Assembly (NCBI RefSeq): GCF_000222585.1 | Contig: NZ_AFWE01000023.1 | Coordinates: forward strand, 1 to 52,077 | Source: Vibrio scophthalmi LMG 19158 | GTDB taxonomy: Bacteria; Pseudomonadota; Gammaproteobacteria; Enterobacterales; Vibrionaceae | DNA: 52,077 nt | Direction: 5' to 3' | Shown: positions 37,052 to 46,708 of the stretch, piece by piece | Position numbering within the stretch: position 1 is the stretch's first letter | Layout of the letters: every line of letters begins with the position of its first letter | The notes under the pieces: model-generated | Seen by the model: only the letters and a program-made list of their open reading frames with translations | The model's database searches: none | What the model was told of the DNA's origin: nothing | Program-made: the position numbers and the translations under genes

Positions 37052-37624
37052 TCACTCTTTATCAATCGTCACCGATAAATAATCCATCGCCTGCTGACAA
37101 TCATTTTGATCGGTTAAAAAATCAAAATGGTGCAGTTCAACCGGTATTAACTCGAGCCAACGCTGAGTCACCCAAGATGCGTCGTCAAAGTAACACTGCG
37201 GATACAAAGCACTTATTTGAGGAAAGCGTGTGTAAACTCGCTTCAATTGTTGAGCAAGATACTGCTTATCATCACTGAGATGTTGAATTTCCCAGCTGGG
37301 TAACCACTCCACCTGAGCAAACCGCAAGCCATCAAAATCAACACGAATCCGCCCTAATGCGAATCGCTTCAGACCAACTACTGTAATTCCGAGCAACCCG
37401 TCATCAAGCGTTTCAAAATCCACTATCTTTACAAGGCAGCCCGTGTGGGAGAGCGTACCACGAGGGTTTTCTTCACTGCGTTCGAACAGACAGATCCCAA
37501 AGGTACCATCATGCTTACTGGCTTCAGCGACCAATCGCTTGTACCTCGGTTCAAATATTCTTAAACGCATTTTACCTTCGGGTAGAACCACAGTTCCGAG
37601 AGGAAAAAGCATAACTTCGGTCAT
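37052..37624 (-). CDS. LON substrate-binding-domain protein
   Basis: A 190-residue protein (MTEVMLFPLGTVVLPEGKMRLRIFEPRY) made of a stand-alone LON N-terminal domain, without ATPase or protease parts. An in-frame TTG precedes the ATG used. The family is widely conserved and of unknown function; it may bind unfolded protein or modulate proteolysis. It lies 56 nt upstream of the ECF sigma factor gene on the same strand and appears to be the first gene of that operon, so it may belong to the same stress response. Confidence 0.85.
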   Translation of the reverse strand: MTEVMLFPLGTVVLPEGKMRLRIFEPRYKRLVAEASKHDGTFGICLFERSEENPRGTLSHTGCLVKIVDFETLDDGLLGITVVGLKRFALGRIRVDFDGLRFAQVEWLPSWEIQHLSDDKQYLAQQLKRVYTRFPQISALYPQCYFDDASWVTQRWLELIPVELHHFDFLTDQNDCQQAMDYLSVTIDKE

Positions 37625-37654
37625 CAATAAATCCTAAAAGAACCCTTTGGAGGA

Positions 37655-37684
37655 GTTATACGCAAAGGAAACTCAATTCGATCA
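37655..37684 (-). promoter_or_regulatory. Putative ECF-type promoter of the LON-sigma-chrR operon
   Basis: On the minus strand TGATCG (37684-37679) and TATAAC (37660-37655) are separated by exactly 18 bases. Rhodobacter RpoE promoters have a TGATCC-like -35. The -10 is 30 nt before the LON-domain start codon. Autoregulation is inferred. Confidence 0.5.
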
Positions 37685-37721
37685 TTTACCTTTACTGTTG
37701 GTTAATCGATGCACAACAAAC

Positions 37722-37743
37722 TTTACGCAAGCGCTTGCGTAAA
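37722..37743. promoter_or_regulatory. 22-bp palindrome, PurR-type operator ahead of ompK
   Basis: The core ACGCAAGCGCTTGCGT at 37725-37740 satisfies every fixed position of the PurR consensus, and the symmetry extends three bases further on each side. It lies about 230 bp before ompK and about 100 bp before the LON-domain gene. LacI-family regulators other than PurR (for example CytR-like) could also bind it. Confidence 0.65.
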
Positions 37744-37811
37744 CGATACCTCATACAATTTAGTTGCAACTTAATGAAACTAAGTTTGTTTGTAATTACT
37801 TTGTCAATAAA

Positions 37812-37827
37812 CGTGATCAAGATCGCC
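37812..37827 (+). promoter_or_regulatory. CRP-like site and promoter region of ompK
   Basis: CGTGA-TCAAGA-TCGCC matches the CRP consensus at seven of ten positions. A -10-like TATTAT lies at 37880-37885; a start near 37892 would put the CRP site at about -72, a usual class I position. Tsx in E. coli is also CRP-controlled. The stretch 37628-37971 otherwise holds the ECF promoter and the PurR palindrome. Confidence 0.4.
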
Positions 37828-37971
37828 TGTTTTATAAGTTTTTACATCAAATAGCACTTTTTTTTAAGATGTAGATCGCTATTATTCCCACCAACAAGTG
37901 AAAGCAGATTAGATTGTGCAACCACTTACACATGTAAAATTAACAATCACAACCTCCTGAGAGACTTCTTT

Positions 37972-38754
37972 ATGCGTAAAACACTTTTAGCTCTTGGCGT
38001 TGTTGCTGCGACAACAGCGGCAATCCCTGCTCAAGCAGAATATCTATACGGTTTTGGTGGTATGTATCTTGACTATCAAGTTTGGAATCAAGGTATCGGT
38101 AACGATGTTGATAACTTCGGTGGCGATATTTCTGAGCGTAACCAAGCTGTCATTGGTATTGAAGGTGGCGCAGGTTTCACTTGGGGTCAAATCTACGGCT
38201 TCTACGATTATGAAGGAGTCGATCGTGCAGGTGATGATCGTGGTGCATCGGCAAAAGGTACTATTCACTATAATCTGACTGATTCAGGCATCAGCCTTTA
38301 CGCCCAAGTGTATAATACTGACGCAGATAAAAGCGCTCTTCATGAGCAAAATCGCGTTCTTGGCCTTGGCTACACAGGCCTGAAAGGCGATGGCTGGGCA
38401 TTTACACCATTCATTGGTGCTCATCAGATCAACAGTGGTGATATCACTGGTAACAACGGCGGTATGGCTGGCTGGGTTGGTTTCTACAACACAGATATAG
38501 CGGGCCAAAACTTCACCTTCTCTACTTGGGGTGAGTACGAGTTTGCACGTAATGATGCATACTCTCGCTTACAAAGCACAACGGCAGGTTCAGATGAAAA
38601 TCCAGAAAGCTGGGGTCTAAACGGCTCGATCAACGCACTTTGGAACATCAACCAAAACTGGTCAACCGGTGTTCTTTACCGCTACACAGTCAACAAGCTT
38701 GCGCGTAAAGACTATCAAGACCTAATTATCTACCGTCTGCAGTACAACTTCTAA
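37972..38754 (+). CDS. ompK: Outer-membrane protein OmpK, Tsx (nucleoside channel) family
   Basis: A 260-residue outer-membrane beta barrel. Residues 1-22 (MRKTLLALGVVAATTAAIPAQA) form a signal peptide cleaved after AQA. The mature start EYLYGFGGMYLDYQVWNQG, and the terminal LIIYRLQYNF with C-terminal Phe, are typical of Tsx-like barrels. In vibrios the family member OmpK serves as a phage receptor and may pass nucleosides. CTCCTGAGAG precedes the ATG. A PurR-type palindrome and a CRP-like site upstream fit a role in nucleoside uptake. Confidence 0.92.
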   Translation: MRKTLLALGVVAATTAAIPAQAEYLYGFGGMYLDYQVWNQGIGNDVDNFGGDISERNQAVIGIEGGAGFTWGQIYGFYDYEGVDRAGDDRGASAKGTIHYNLTDSGISLYAQVYNTDADKSALHEQNRVLGLGYTGLKGDGWAFTPFIGAHQINSGDITGNNGGMAGWVGFYNTDIAGQNFTFSTWGEYEFARNDAYSRLQSTTAGSDENPESWGLNGSINALWNINQNWSTGVLYRYTVNKLARKDYQDLIIYRLQYNF

Positions 38755-38773
38755 TTCTGCTCAAACAGACACG

Positions 38774-38798
38774 AAAGGCACCCTCAGGTGCCTTTTTT
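38774..38798 (+). terminator. Intrinsic terminator of ompK
   Basis: GGCACC and GGTGCC form a stem with a 4-nt loop followed by six T. Confidence 0.9.
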
Positions 38799-38857
38799 AT
38801 TTGCTTTCCTTGAGGAGGCCATTATCCTTTTGCCATTAATCTAAATCGGTCCTTCTC

Positions 38858-39739
38858 ATGAATTTTGCCATTGTTGGCCCAGGGGCAATTGGCTCTCTTT
38901 GGGCGAGCTACCTAACCCAAGCAGGGCATCACGTTTGCCTATGGAGTCGCAGTGACTCTTCACATATTTCAATCCAACGTGATGAATATGAAGCCATTCA
39001 ATTGATCAATAACGATCCCGCGCAGCTTGCGCAGGCCGATGTCGTTCTTATCACGCTAAAAGCGCCACAAGTTAACGATGTACTAGCGTCTATTGCCGCT
39101 CACATTCATCCCGATGCAATCCTATTATTGATGCACAATGGCATGGGTACAGCGCAAGTAACTCAGCAACGTTTTCCGCATAACCCTCTATTGCTTGCCA
39201 CTACAACACACGGTGCGTACCGCCCTTCCAACCATCAAGTGCACCATACCGGCCAAGGTCAAACCTTGCTGGGTGCTGCCAATGCGCGTGGGACGCAATG
39301 TGAGTTTTTGGTTGAAGTACTTAATCACGCCCTTCCACAAGTGCTCTGGCATCGTAAGATTGAACAAGCACTATGGAATAAGTTAGCGATTAATTGCGCC
39401 ATAAACCCATTAACCGCTTTACATCAAGTTCGTAATGGCGAATTGGCACAAGCTAAATACCGTCAGCAATTGGATCAAATTTCCACTGAAGTCGCTCAAG
39501 TGATGTTGGCTGAAGGTTTAGACGTCGATAGTGACGCATTACGCCAAAGCATCAATCATGTCATCAATGCAACGGCGAATAACTACTCCTCAATGCAGCA
39601 AGACATTGCTCATCGGAGACAAAGCGAGATAGACTTTATCACCGGTCACCTGATTCAAACCGCGCAAATCCATGCGATTGATGTTTCTCTCAATGAACAG
39701 TTGTACCATGCCATCAAACAGATAGAGCAGAATTGGTAA
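38858..39739 (+). CDS. panE: 2-dehydropantoate 2-reductase
   Basis: Reduces ketopantoate to pantoate with NADPH in the pantothenate pathway. The 293-residue protein starts with a Rossmann motif (FAIVGPGAIGSLWASYLTQAGH). The catalytic lysine lies in NKLAINCAINPLTAL near 174-188, with the preceding HRKIEQALW. The ATG lacks a clear ribosome site. It is first of a tight plus-strand run with yajL (4 nt gap) and csdA (overlap). Confidence 0.92.
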   Translation: MNFAIVGPGAIGSLWASYLTQAGHHVCLWSRSDSSHISIQRDEYEAIQLINNDPAQLAQADVVLITLKAPQVNDVLASIAAHIHPDAILLLMHNGMGTAQVTQQRFPHNPLLLATTTHGAYRPSNHQVHHTGQGQTLLGAANARGTQCEFLVEVLNHALPQVLWHRKIEQALWNKLAINCAINPLTALHQVRNGELAQAKYRQQLDQISTEVAQVMLAEGLDVDSDALRQSINHVINATANNYSSMQQDIAHRRQSEIDFITGHLIQTAQIHAIDVSLNEQLYHAIKQIEQNW

Positions 39740-39743
39740 TCCT

Positions 39744-40343
39744 ATGAGTAAAAAAGTACTAGTCCCAATCGCCACTGGCAGTGAAGAAATGGAAGCCATC
39801 ACCATTATCGATATTATGGTGCGCGCAGGTTACGAAGTCGTGGTGGCAAGTGCAGATTTTTGTGGTCAATTGACGATGAAAGCCTCGCGCGGCGTCACGC
39901 TAACCGCTGATTGTCGCTTGGTTGATATTGCGGATGACGAATTTGACGCGGTGATCCTGCCTGGTGGCGTGGGCGGTAGCGAAGTGTTTCGTGATAGTAC
40001 CGTGCTGGTTGAAATCATCCGTCAACAAATGTACGAAGGCAAGCTGGTCGCAGCCATCTGTGCCGCTCCAGCCTTAGTATTGGCCCATCACCAGCTCTAT
40101 CCGCAAGCCTTAATGACTTGTCATCCAAGTTTTCAAAGCCATATCGCTGCAAAAAATTGGCGCGTAAAACGTGTCACCTATGACGTCACACATAATCTGT
40201 TAACCAGCCAAGGCCCTGGTAGTGCTTTGGAATTTGCGATGGAAATCGTCATTCAACTTTCCGGTAAAGCGCACGCCTGGTCAATCGCAGAACCGATGGT
40301 GACCATGCCTGTACTGCATTACCATGAACTGGGTGAAAACTAA
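39744..40343 (+). CDS. yajL: DJ-1/PfpI family protein YajL
   Basis: DJ-1-type protein of 199 residues, reported in E. coli as a chaperone/deglycase that protects proteins from oxidative and carbonyl stress. The nucleophile-elbow cysteine is in LVAAICAAPALVLAHH near residue 106, with an acidic partner in TGSEEMEAITIID near 16. IIILPGG-type segment reads DAVILPGGVGGSEVF. Its stop codon overlaps the csdA start by one base. YajL and panE are also neighbours in E. coli. Confidence 0.93.
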   Translation: MSKKVLVPIATGSEEMEAITIIDIMVRAGYEVVVASADFCGQLTMKASRGVTLTADCRLVDIADDEFDAVILPGGVGGSEVFRDSTVLVEIIRQQMYEGKLVAAICAAPALVLAHHQLYPQALMTCHPSFQSHIAAKNWRVKRVTYDVTHNLLTSQGPGSALEFAMEIVIQLSGKAHAWSIAEPMVTMPVLHYHELGEN

Positions 40344-41554
40344 TGTTGGATATCAAGGCAATTCGAGTGCAGTTTCCCGCGCTTGCTCAGAGGGTGAACC
40401 AACAACCATTGGTTTATCTAGACAGTGCTGCAACGACACAAAAACCACAAGTGGTGATCGATGCAATCAGTCGCTACTACAGTCATCAAAATGCCAATGT
40501 TCATCGTGGGAGCCACAGTTTAACGGCTCAAGCCACCAGCCAATTTGAAGCGGCCCGCCATTGCGTCGCCAACTTCATTCATGCGGCAAGCGAAAAAGAG
40601 ATCATCTGGACTCGCGGAGCCACGGAAGCTCTCAATCTAATCGCTCAAACTTACGCGCGTAATACTCTCCAAGCGGGAGATGAAATTCTAATTGGTGAAA
40701 TGGAGCATCACGCCAATATCGTGCCATGGCAGATTGTGGCTGAGCAAACTGGCGCAACCGTAGTGAAAATAGCGATGAACTCAAGGTGTCAACTGGATGT
40801 TGATACTTTTGAGCGCGCATTGAGCAGTAAAACAAAGATTGTGGCACTCGCGCATACCACGAATGTTACCGGCAGTCGCCAACCTATCGAGTCGATGATT
40901 GAGCTTGCTCATCAACATGGTGCCGTTGTGGTTATTGATGCCGCTCAGGGCATTGTCCATGAAGAGATCAATGTACAATCTTTAGATGCTGACTTCGTGG
41001 TTTTCTCCGGTCACAAAATTTTTGCTCCTGCTGGCATTGGCGTGTTGTATGGTAAATTAGCACTACTCGAAGCGATGCCTCCTTGGCATGGCGGCGGCAA
41101 GATGGTTGAGAAGGTCTCATTTTCCGGTACGACCTACAGTCAACTTCCAGGTAAATTTGAAGCCGGCACCCCAAACGTCGCAGGAGCCATCGCGCTTGCA
41201 ACCGCGATAGAATGGTATGGCCAATTTAGTCGAGAAGAGGTGGAGCAGCACATTCATGCATTAGTCGATAAGGTCTACCAGCGACTTTGCCAACATGCCG
41301 ATGTTCGCGTGATTGGCTACCAAAGCAATGCGTCGGTGTTGTCTTTTGTTGTTGATGGCGTGCATCATCAAGACGTTGCAACACTGCTCGATCAACAAGG
41401 CATTGCAGTTCGTGCAGGCCATCACTGTGCGCACCCATTAATGGATGCTCTGGGCATTGCGGGGACGGTGCGAATCTCTTTTGCCATCTACAATGACCAA
41501 GATGATGCAGAGCGACTTATCACCGCGATAGAGAAAGCACTCGACATGCTCTAG
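40343..41554 (+). CDS. csdA: Cysteine desulfurase, CsdA/SufS group
   Basis: PLP enzyme that removes sulfur from cysteine (or cysteine sulfinate). The 403-residue protein has the group II pattern: LDSAATTQKPQ near 27-37, NVHRGSHSLTAQAT, the PLP lysine in VVFSGHKIFAPAGIGVLYG near 223-228, and the active cysteine in RAGHHCAHPLM near 354-364. CsdA and SufS are hard to tell apart by motif; no sufBCD or csdE gene is present here, so CsdA is the working choice. It is distinct from the IscS encoded at 47531-48745. Confidence 0.85.
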   Translation: MLDIKAIRVQFPALAQRVNQQPLVYLDSAATTQKPQVVIDAISRYYSHQNANVHRGSHSLTAQATSQFEAARHCVANFIHAASEKEIIWTRGATEALNLIAQTYARNTLQAGDEILIGEMEHHANIVPWQIVAEQTGATVVKIAMNSRCQLDVDTFERALSSKTKIVALAHTTNVTGSRQPIESMIELAHQHGAVVVIDAAQGIVHEEINVQSLDADFVVFSGHKIFAPAGIGVLYGKLALLEAMPPWHGGGKMVEKVSFSGTTYSQLPGKFEAGTPNVAGAIALATAIEWYGQFSREEVEQHIHALVDKVYQRLCQHADVRVIGYQSNASVLSFVVDGVHHQDVATLLDQQGIAVRAGHHCAHPLMDALGIAGTVRISFAIYNDQDDAERLITAIEKALDML

Positions 41555-41590
41555 CACTCATTTTTAAATGATTCTGACTAATTTTCAGAT

Positions 41591-41623
41591 AAAAAAAGAG
41601 CCTCTGTTGAGGCTCTTTTTTTT
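41591..41623. terminator. Bidirectional terminator between csdA and ndk
   Basis: AAAAAAAGAGCCTC and GAGGCTCTTTTTTTT are complementary with a 4-nt loop. Confidence 0.93.
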
Positions 41624-41641
41624 AACTCTTGCTGATTGAGA

Positions 41642-42067
41642 TTAGCGTGGGCAAATCTCTGACTCAGGAAAGAAGAACGCAATTTCACGCGCAGCAGATT
41701 CAGGGCTATCTGAACCATGTACTGAGTTATGACGCATGCTCAATGCGTAATCAGCACGAATGGTGCCACATGCCGCTTCTTCAGGGTTGGTTTTACCCAT
41801 CAAGTCGCGGTAACGAGTGATCGCTTCTTCACCTTCCAGCACTTGAACCATTACCGGGCCCGAGGTCATGAATGCTTTCAAATCATTGAAAAATTCTTTG
41901 CCTTCATGCTCTGCATAAAAGCCACTCGCTTGTTCGTCATTAAGATGAACCATCTTTGCTGCAACAATGCTTAAACCTGCTTTTTCAAAGCGACTGTAAA
42001 TTTCACCAATCAAGTTACGCTTTACCGCGTCAGGCTTTACTATGGAAAACGTTCTTTCTAGAGCCAT
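41642..42067 (-). CDS. ndk: Nucleoside diphosphate kinase
   Basis: Transfers the gamma phosphate between nucleoside triphosphates and diphosphates through a phosphohistidine. From the ATG at 42067 ([18 protein letters not shown]) the protein is 141 residues, the normal length; AAGGAAATCAT precedes this ATG. An 11-residue upstream extension is unlikely. The active histidine lies in [11 protein letters not shown] near 112-122. It lies 69 nt after pepB on the minus strand. Confidence 0.97.
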   Translation of the reverse strand: MALERTFSIVKPDAVKRNLIGEIYSRFEKAGLSIVAAKMVHLNDEQASGFYAEHEGKEFFNDLKAFMTSGPVMVQVLEGEEAITRYRDLMGKTNPEEAACGTIRADYALSMRHNSVHGSDSPESAAREIAFFFPESEICPR

Positions 42068-42136
42068 ATGATTTCCTTCTACTTCTCTTCTAATTTTCAT
42101 TACGCAGTCTAAACGCTGCTCATATTGATCGTGTGT

Positions 42137-43423
42137 TTATTGAACCAAAATGCGAGCCAAAGAGCGCACACCCACACCGGTTGCACCCGCGCCCCATTTG
42201 TCTGACGGAGCTTTACGGTAAGTCGCCGCACAATCAAAATGCAACCAACCTTTTTTGTAATCCTCAACAAAGTAAGAGAGGAATGCTGCTGCCGTGCTCG
42301 CACCTGGAGAGTAATCACCACTACAGATGTTGGATAGGTCAGCAAAGTTTGAAGGCAACATTGAACGGTGGAACTCAGCAAGAGGTAAAGGCCACAATCC
42401 TTCTTGCTCTTCGCGTGCACAAGTCAGCGCTTGATGAGAAAGTGCTTCATCAAAACTCATTAGCGCATGATAGTCGTTACCTAGTGCATTTTTCGCTGCG
42501 CCAGTTAAGGTTGCACAGTCGATAATCAGCTCAGGGTTTTGCTCACTGGCATAAATCAAACCATCAGCCAGCACCAAACGGCCTTCGGCATCAGTATTCA
42601 TGATTTCAACGGTTTTACCATTCTTATAAGTGATGATATCGCCGAGTTTAAGTGCGCGACCTGAAATCATATTTTCCGCGCAGCATAGGATCAGTTTTAC
42701 ACGCTTGTTAAGACCACGCATGATTGCAAGACCTAGACCACCCGTAATCGTACCTGCACCACCCATGTCCGATTTCATTGCCGTCATAAAGTTTGACGGC
42801 TTTAGGCTGTAACCACCAGAGTCAAAAGTGATGCCTTTACCGACGAGACACGCATAAACGGGCGCGTTTTCATCTCCAGTCGGGTTGTAATCAAGTTGCA
42901 GCATTGCAGATGTGCGCTCAGAACCGCGTCCAACCGCATAAATGCCTTCCCATCCTTCAGTAAGTAAATCCTTATCTTTAACGATACGAACCGTTACTGT
43001 GCCTTCTGGCGCAACAGATTTAATAAACTCAGCAGCCATGGTAGCGAGTTGACGAGGCGCGACTTCTTCAGCGGATTTATTGATTATATCGCAAGTAAAA
43101 GCGGTCGCTTGAATGCGAGCTTCTAACTCTACTTGGTGCGCCTCTTCCAGAGGCTGCCAAGTGACATTGGTGTTTTTCTTTGGTTCACGAAAACCTTGGA
43201 AAAAGGCCCAAATGGTTTCTACATCCCAACCTTGACCATCGAGCGCAGTATCAGTGATACCTTGTGAGACGATTTTACGTGCCGCTCTTTGAATTGCATC
43301 AAGATCATAGCCTTCAGCAAGATGAACCGTTGCGCCTTGCTCAGTGAAAGAAACAAGTGCTTTGTTACCCCAATGTGCCGCAGCTTCAGTTTGGCTTAAA
43401 TATACCGACATCTGTGTAGACAT
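42137..43423 (-). CDS. pepB: Peptidase B (leucyl aminopeptidase family M17)
   Basis: Cytosolic two-metal aminopeptidase. The 428-residue length fits PepB, shorter than PepA. Metal and catalytic motifs are [16 protein letters not shown] near 191-206, [11 protein letters not shown] near 211-221, and [17 protein letters not shown] near 274-290, which is the M17 signature. AAGGAGAAACC just before the ATG is a strong ribosome site. In E. coli pepB also follows the isc operon; here a strong terminator separates it from iscX, so it has its own promoter between 43424 and 43560. Confidence 0.95.
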   Translation of the reverse strand: MSTQMSVYLSQTEAAAHWGNKALVSFTEQGATVHLAEGYDLDAIQRAARKIVSQGITDTALDGQGWDVETIWAFFQGFREPKKNTNVTWQPLEEAHQVELEARIQATAFTCDIINKSAEEVAPRQLATMAAEFIKSVAPEGTVTVRIVKDKDLLTEGWEGIYAVGRGSERTSAMLQLDYNPTGDENAPVYACLVGKGITFDSGGYSLKPSNFMTAMKSDMGGAGTITGGLGLAIMRGLNKRVKLILCCAENMISGRALKLGDIITYKNGKTVEIMNTDAEGRLVLADGLIYASEQNPELIIDCATLTGAAKNALGNDYHALMSFDEALSHQALTCAREEQEGLWPLPLAEFHRSMLPSNFADLSNICSGDYSPGASTAAAFLSYFVEDYKKGWLHFDCAATYRKAPSDKWGAGATGVGVRSLARILVQ

Positions 43424-43560
43424 GGTTTCTCCTTGTCTTAATTATGGCGTTGACTACGCCTTTTGCTCTATACCGAAGTCCCCTCGCCTTTGCATAATAA
43501 GGCAGACTTTGGTATCGAGTTCGATGTTAGCATTATGTCACGCAAAAATGTCATTTGGAT

Positions 43561-43591
43561 AAAAAAACGGGCCATAAGGCCCGTTTTTTTT
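43561..43591. terminator. Terminator of the isc operon
   Basis: AAAAAACGGGCC and GGCCCGTTTTTT are exactly complementary with a 4-nt loop, with T runs on both strands. Confidence 0.92.
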
Positions 43592-43622
43592 AATACTTTT
43601 TGACGGTGCGTAACATCACGCT

Positions 43623-43817
43623 TTAATCCGCTTCATCCATCCAGCATAAAATGACCGCTTCAAGAATTTTTTCATTCGAATGATTTGGCTCATCATCAAA
43701 ATCATCCAACTCTAAAATCCACTGATGCAAGTCGGTAAAACGCACTGTTTTAGGATCAGTCTCTGGAAACTTATCACAAAGCTCAATCGCGATATCACGT
43801 GAATCGGTCCATTTCAT
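43623..43817 (-). CDS. iscX: IscX (YfhJ)
   Basis: Small acidic protein of 64 residues ([22 protein letters not shown]) that in E. coli binds IscS and iron and regulates Fe-S assembly. The WTDSRDIA start and [23 protein letters not shown]-terminal half are the family pattern. It ends the isc operon, 98 nt after fdx across a long hairpin at 43856-43907. Confidence 0.95.
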   Translation of the reverse strand: MKWTDSRDIAIELCDKFPETDPKTVRFTDLHQWILELDDFDDEPNHSNEKILEAVILCWMDEAD

Positions 43818-43855
43818 TCGTCATCTTCCTTAAAGTCAGTATAGTTAACACTCAC

Positions 43856-43907
43856 CTGAGCCTTGTTTATCACAATGTTGTTCAACAACATCGATACATG
43901 GGCTCAG
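43856..43907. repeat. Nested hairpin in the fdx-iscX gap
   Basis: CTGAGCC at 43856-43862 pairs with GGCTCAG at 43901-43907, and inside it ATGTTGTT at 43875-43882 pairs with AACAACAT at 43884-43891. The structure has no U tract, so it may be an mRNA-processing or stability element rather than a terminator. Confidence 0.6.
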
Positions 43908-43915
43908 CGAATTGA

Positions 43916-44254
43916 TTAATGATCTTCTGATGCGTGGTTCAAAGTATAACGTGGAATTTCTACCACAAGATCTTCTTGTGCAACACGCGCTTGGCAACCA
44001 AGACGAGATTCAGGCTCTAAACCCCATGCTTTATCCAGCATGTCATCTTCGAGCTCATCACTTTCTTCTAGTGAATCAAAACCTTCGCGAACAATAACGT
44101 GGCAAGTAGTACACGCACATGATTTTTCACACGCGTGCTCGATACCAATACCATTTTTCAGTGCCACATCCAAAACTGTCTCGCCCGCTTGAGCTTCTAA
44201 TACAGCGCCTTCAGGACACAAGTCTTCATGAGGTAATACGATAATTTTAGGCAT
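43916..44254 (-). CDS. fdx: ISC-type 2Fe-2S ferredoxin
   Basis: Adrenodoxin-like ferredoxin of 112 residues that supplies electrons during Fe-S cluster assembly. The cluster cysteines are in EHACEKSCACTTCHV (near 39-53) and SRLGCQARV (near 84-92). It lies 11 nt after hscA. Confidence 0.97.
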   Translation of the reverse strand: MPKIIVLPHEDLCPEGAVLEAQAGETVLDVALKNGIGIEHACEKSCACTTCHVIVREGFDSLEESDELEDDMLDKAWGLEPESRLGCQARVAQEDLVVEIPRYTLNHASEDH

Positions 44255-44265
44255 AACTTCTACTC

Positions 44266-46119
44266 TTAAATATCATCGACAGACTGACCAGATAACGCAG
44301 CTCGAATCGATTTATCCATACGACGAGATGCAAACTCTTGGCTTGCTTTATCTGTCGCCTTAATTCCTAACTCAATCGCATCGGCATCATCGCCGTTGCG
44401 CAGTTCAATAAGGGTTTCAATCACTTTTAGCAGCGCTTGTTCTTCTTCACTTGAAAGTAACTCAGCACCGTCCGCTTGCATCGCTGCAATCAAACCTTCA
44501 ATAACACGATCCGCTTCAACACGTTGCTCAGCAAGCGCGCGAGCTTGCATGTCTTCTTTGGCATAGGTCATTGAATCACGAAGCATATCAGCAACTTCAT
44601 TATCACTTAGGCCGTAAGAAGGCTTCACTTGAATCTCAGATTGTACGCCGGTGCTCTTTTCCATCGCGGTAACAGACAATAAACCATCCGCATCGACTTG
44701 GTAAGTGACACGAATATGCGCAGCACCCGCCGCCATTGGTGGAATGCCTTTTAACGAGAAACGCGCTAATGAACGACAGTCATCGACCATTTCACGCTCA
44801 CCCTGCACGGTATGTACCGTCATCGCAGTTTGACCATCTTTGAAGGTGGTGAATTCTTGTGCACGAGCAACTGGAATGGTGGTGTTACGCGGAATGATTT
44901 TTTCCACTAGTCCGCCCATGGTTTCGATACCGAGCGAAAGTGGAATAACATCAAGTAACAACATTTCAGAGTCAGGTTTATTACCAACTAGGATATCCGC
45001 TTGAATGCCCGCACCGATCGCAACCACTTCGTCTGGGTTGATACTGGTTAACGGGGTACGGCCAAAGAACTCACCGACCATTTCACGAACTAACAAAGTG
45101 CGTGTAGAACCGCCAACCATAACCACTTGGTTCACGTCTTCTAGATCCACTTCTGCATCTTTCAATGCACGTCGGCACGACATTAAGGTCTTCTTCACTA
45201 AAGGACGAATAAGATCTTCAAACTCTTCACGAGTCACGGTGCCTTGCCAGCCGAGAACATCTACATCAGCGACATCTTGGGTAGAAAACGACTGTTTCAC
45301 TTTCTGCGCAGCGTTAAGCAATGTGCGGTTTTGTTCAGCAGATAACGAAATTTCTAAACCCATCTTGGCCAATAAACACTCAGCCAAAAGATGGTCAAAG
45401 TCATCACCGCCCAGAGCAGAGTCACCGCCCGTCGCTAATACTTCAAATACACCTTTCGATAAACGTAAAATCGAGATATCGAAAGTACCACCACCAAGGT
45501 CATAAACTGCAATCACACCTTCTTGGCCAGAATCGAGACCGTATGCAATTGCGGCAGCCGTTGGCTCATTAAGCAGACGCAGTACATGTAAACCGGCCAA
45601 TTTAGCCGCATCTTTGGTACCTGCGCGCTGTGCATCATCGAAATAGGCTGGAACGGTAATCACGACACCCGCTAACTCTCCACCCAATGTGGTTTCCGCT
45701 CGCACTTTCAAAGCGCTTAAAATATCCGCTGAAACCTCAATCGGGTTCTTGTTACCACCCGCGGTTTGTAAAATAGGCAAGCCATTATCACTGGCAGTCA
45801 GCTGATAAGGTAAAGAAGGGTAACGCTGATTGATATCTGTCAGTGAACGACCAATCAGGCGTTTGACTGAAATAACAGTGTTGGCAGCATCTTGTTCAGA
45901 ATGTGCAAGCGCCTCGTGGCCAACCAAAACCGCATCATTAGTGTAATGAACGACAGAAGGCAGAATACGACGACCTTGATCATCTTCTAATGTCGCAGCA
46001 TCACCGCTACGAACCGTCGAAACCAATGAATTGGTAGTGCCAAGATCAATACCGGCCGCCAATTTATGTTCATGGGGTGCCGAGCTCTGACCCGGTTCTG
46101 CAATTTGAAGTAACGCCAT
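44266..46119 (-). CDS. hscA: Fe-S assembly chaperone HscA
   Basis: Hsp70-type ATPase of 617 residues that, with HscB, promotes transfer of clusters from IscU. The nucleotide-binding domain has [15 protein letters not shown] near 22-36, [18 protein letters not shown] near 200-217 and [13 protein letters not shown] near 335-347. The substrate-binding domain follows with [16 protein letters not shown] near 388-403. It follows hscB by 20 nt. Confidence 0.97.
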   Translation of the reverse strand: MALLQIAEPGQSSAPHEHKLAAGIDLGTTNSLVSTVRSGDAATLEDDQGRRILPSVVHYTNDAVLVGHEALAHSEQDAANTVISVKRLIGRSLTDINQRYPSLPYQLTASDNGLPILQTAGGNKNPIEVSADILSALKVRAETTLGGELAGVVITVPAYFDDAQRAGTKDAAKLAGLHVLRLLNEPTAAAIAYGLDSGQEGVIAVYDLGGGTFDISILRLSKGVFEVLATGGDSALGGDDFDHLLAECLLAKMGLEISLSAEQNRTLLNAAQKVKQSFSTQDVADVDVLGWQGTVTREEFEDLIRPLVKKTLMSCRRALKDAEVDLEDVNQVVMVGGSTRTLLVREMVGEFFGRTPLTSINPDEVVAIGAGIQADILVGNKPDSEMLLLDVIPLSLGIETMGGLVEKIIPRNTTIPVARAQEFTTFKDGQTAMTVHTVQGEREMVDDCRSLARFSLKGIPPMAAGAAHIRVTYQVDADGLLSVTAMEKSTGVQSEIQVKPSYGLSDNEVADMLRDSMTYAKEDMQARALAEQRVEADRVIEGLIAAMQADGAELLSSEEEQALLKVIETLIELRNGDDADAIELGIKATDKASQEFASRRMDKSIRAALSGQSVDDI

Positions 46120-46139
46120 TGTTAGTCCTTGCTCTGAGA

Positions 46140-46655
46140 TTAACCGAGTAGTCTTTCTTCCACTAACTCGATTTCATGTTTTAATTTGGCAATAAATTTA
46201 AGCTTACGTACGCGATCAGCAGCGAGAGTCCATTGAGCCTCGTTGAGCTCTTTTTCTATCTCGATCAGCTGCTGTTTATACGTTTTAGTCACCTTTTCAT
46301 CAAACTCAAACAATGCAGCTTCAGGATCCGCTCCACTTGGGATCTCTTCCAACTCTTCACGCAATTCCATTTGTTCCATTAAAAACATTGGATCTTGTAA
46401 AGTTTGTTGTTCTCCCTGAAGTTCAATACCGTTTTGGGCAATGAGATATTCAGCACGCGAGAGCGGCTTTTTCAGGATTTGATAAGCATCGTTGATTTGT
46501 GCTGCTTTCTGTACCGCCATTAAGCGATCGCGTTCAGAAGCAGTTGCAAAATTGTCAGGATGAAAACGTTTTTGCAGTTCACGGAACTGAGAAGAAAGAA
46601 GGCCACCATCCAGACTGAACTGAGTTGGTAGCCCAAATAATTCGAAGTGATTCAT
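46140..46655 (-). CDS. hscB: Fe-S assembly co-chaperone HscB
   Basis: J-domain co-chaperone of 171 residues that delivers IscU to HscA. The N-terminal J domain has the HPD motif in [14 protein letters not shown] near 29-42. A C-terminal three-helix IscU-binding part follows. It lies in the conserved iscA-hscB-hscA order. Confidence 0.97.
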   Translation of the reverse strand: MNHFELFGLPTQFSLDGGLLSSQFRELQKRFHPDNFATASERDRLMAVQKAAQINDAYQILKKPLSRAEYLIAQNGIELQGEQQTLQDPMFLMEQMELREELEEIPSGADPEAALFEFDEKVTKTYKQQLIEIEKELNEAQWTLAADRVRKLKFIAKLKHEIELVEERLLG

Positions 46656-46708
46656 TTAAATCTAGCCCTTGGCAATCTCTCCTACTTTCACAAGTAGGAG
46701 ATCAATCA

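Noticed and set aside
45005-45505. 166-codon ORF antisense to hscA
   Set aside because: Frame shadow of hscA; no ribosome site or recognisable domain.
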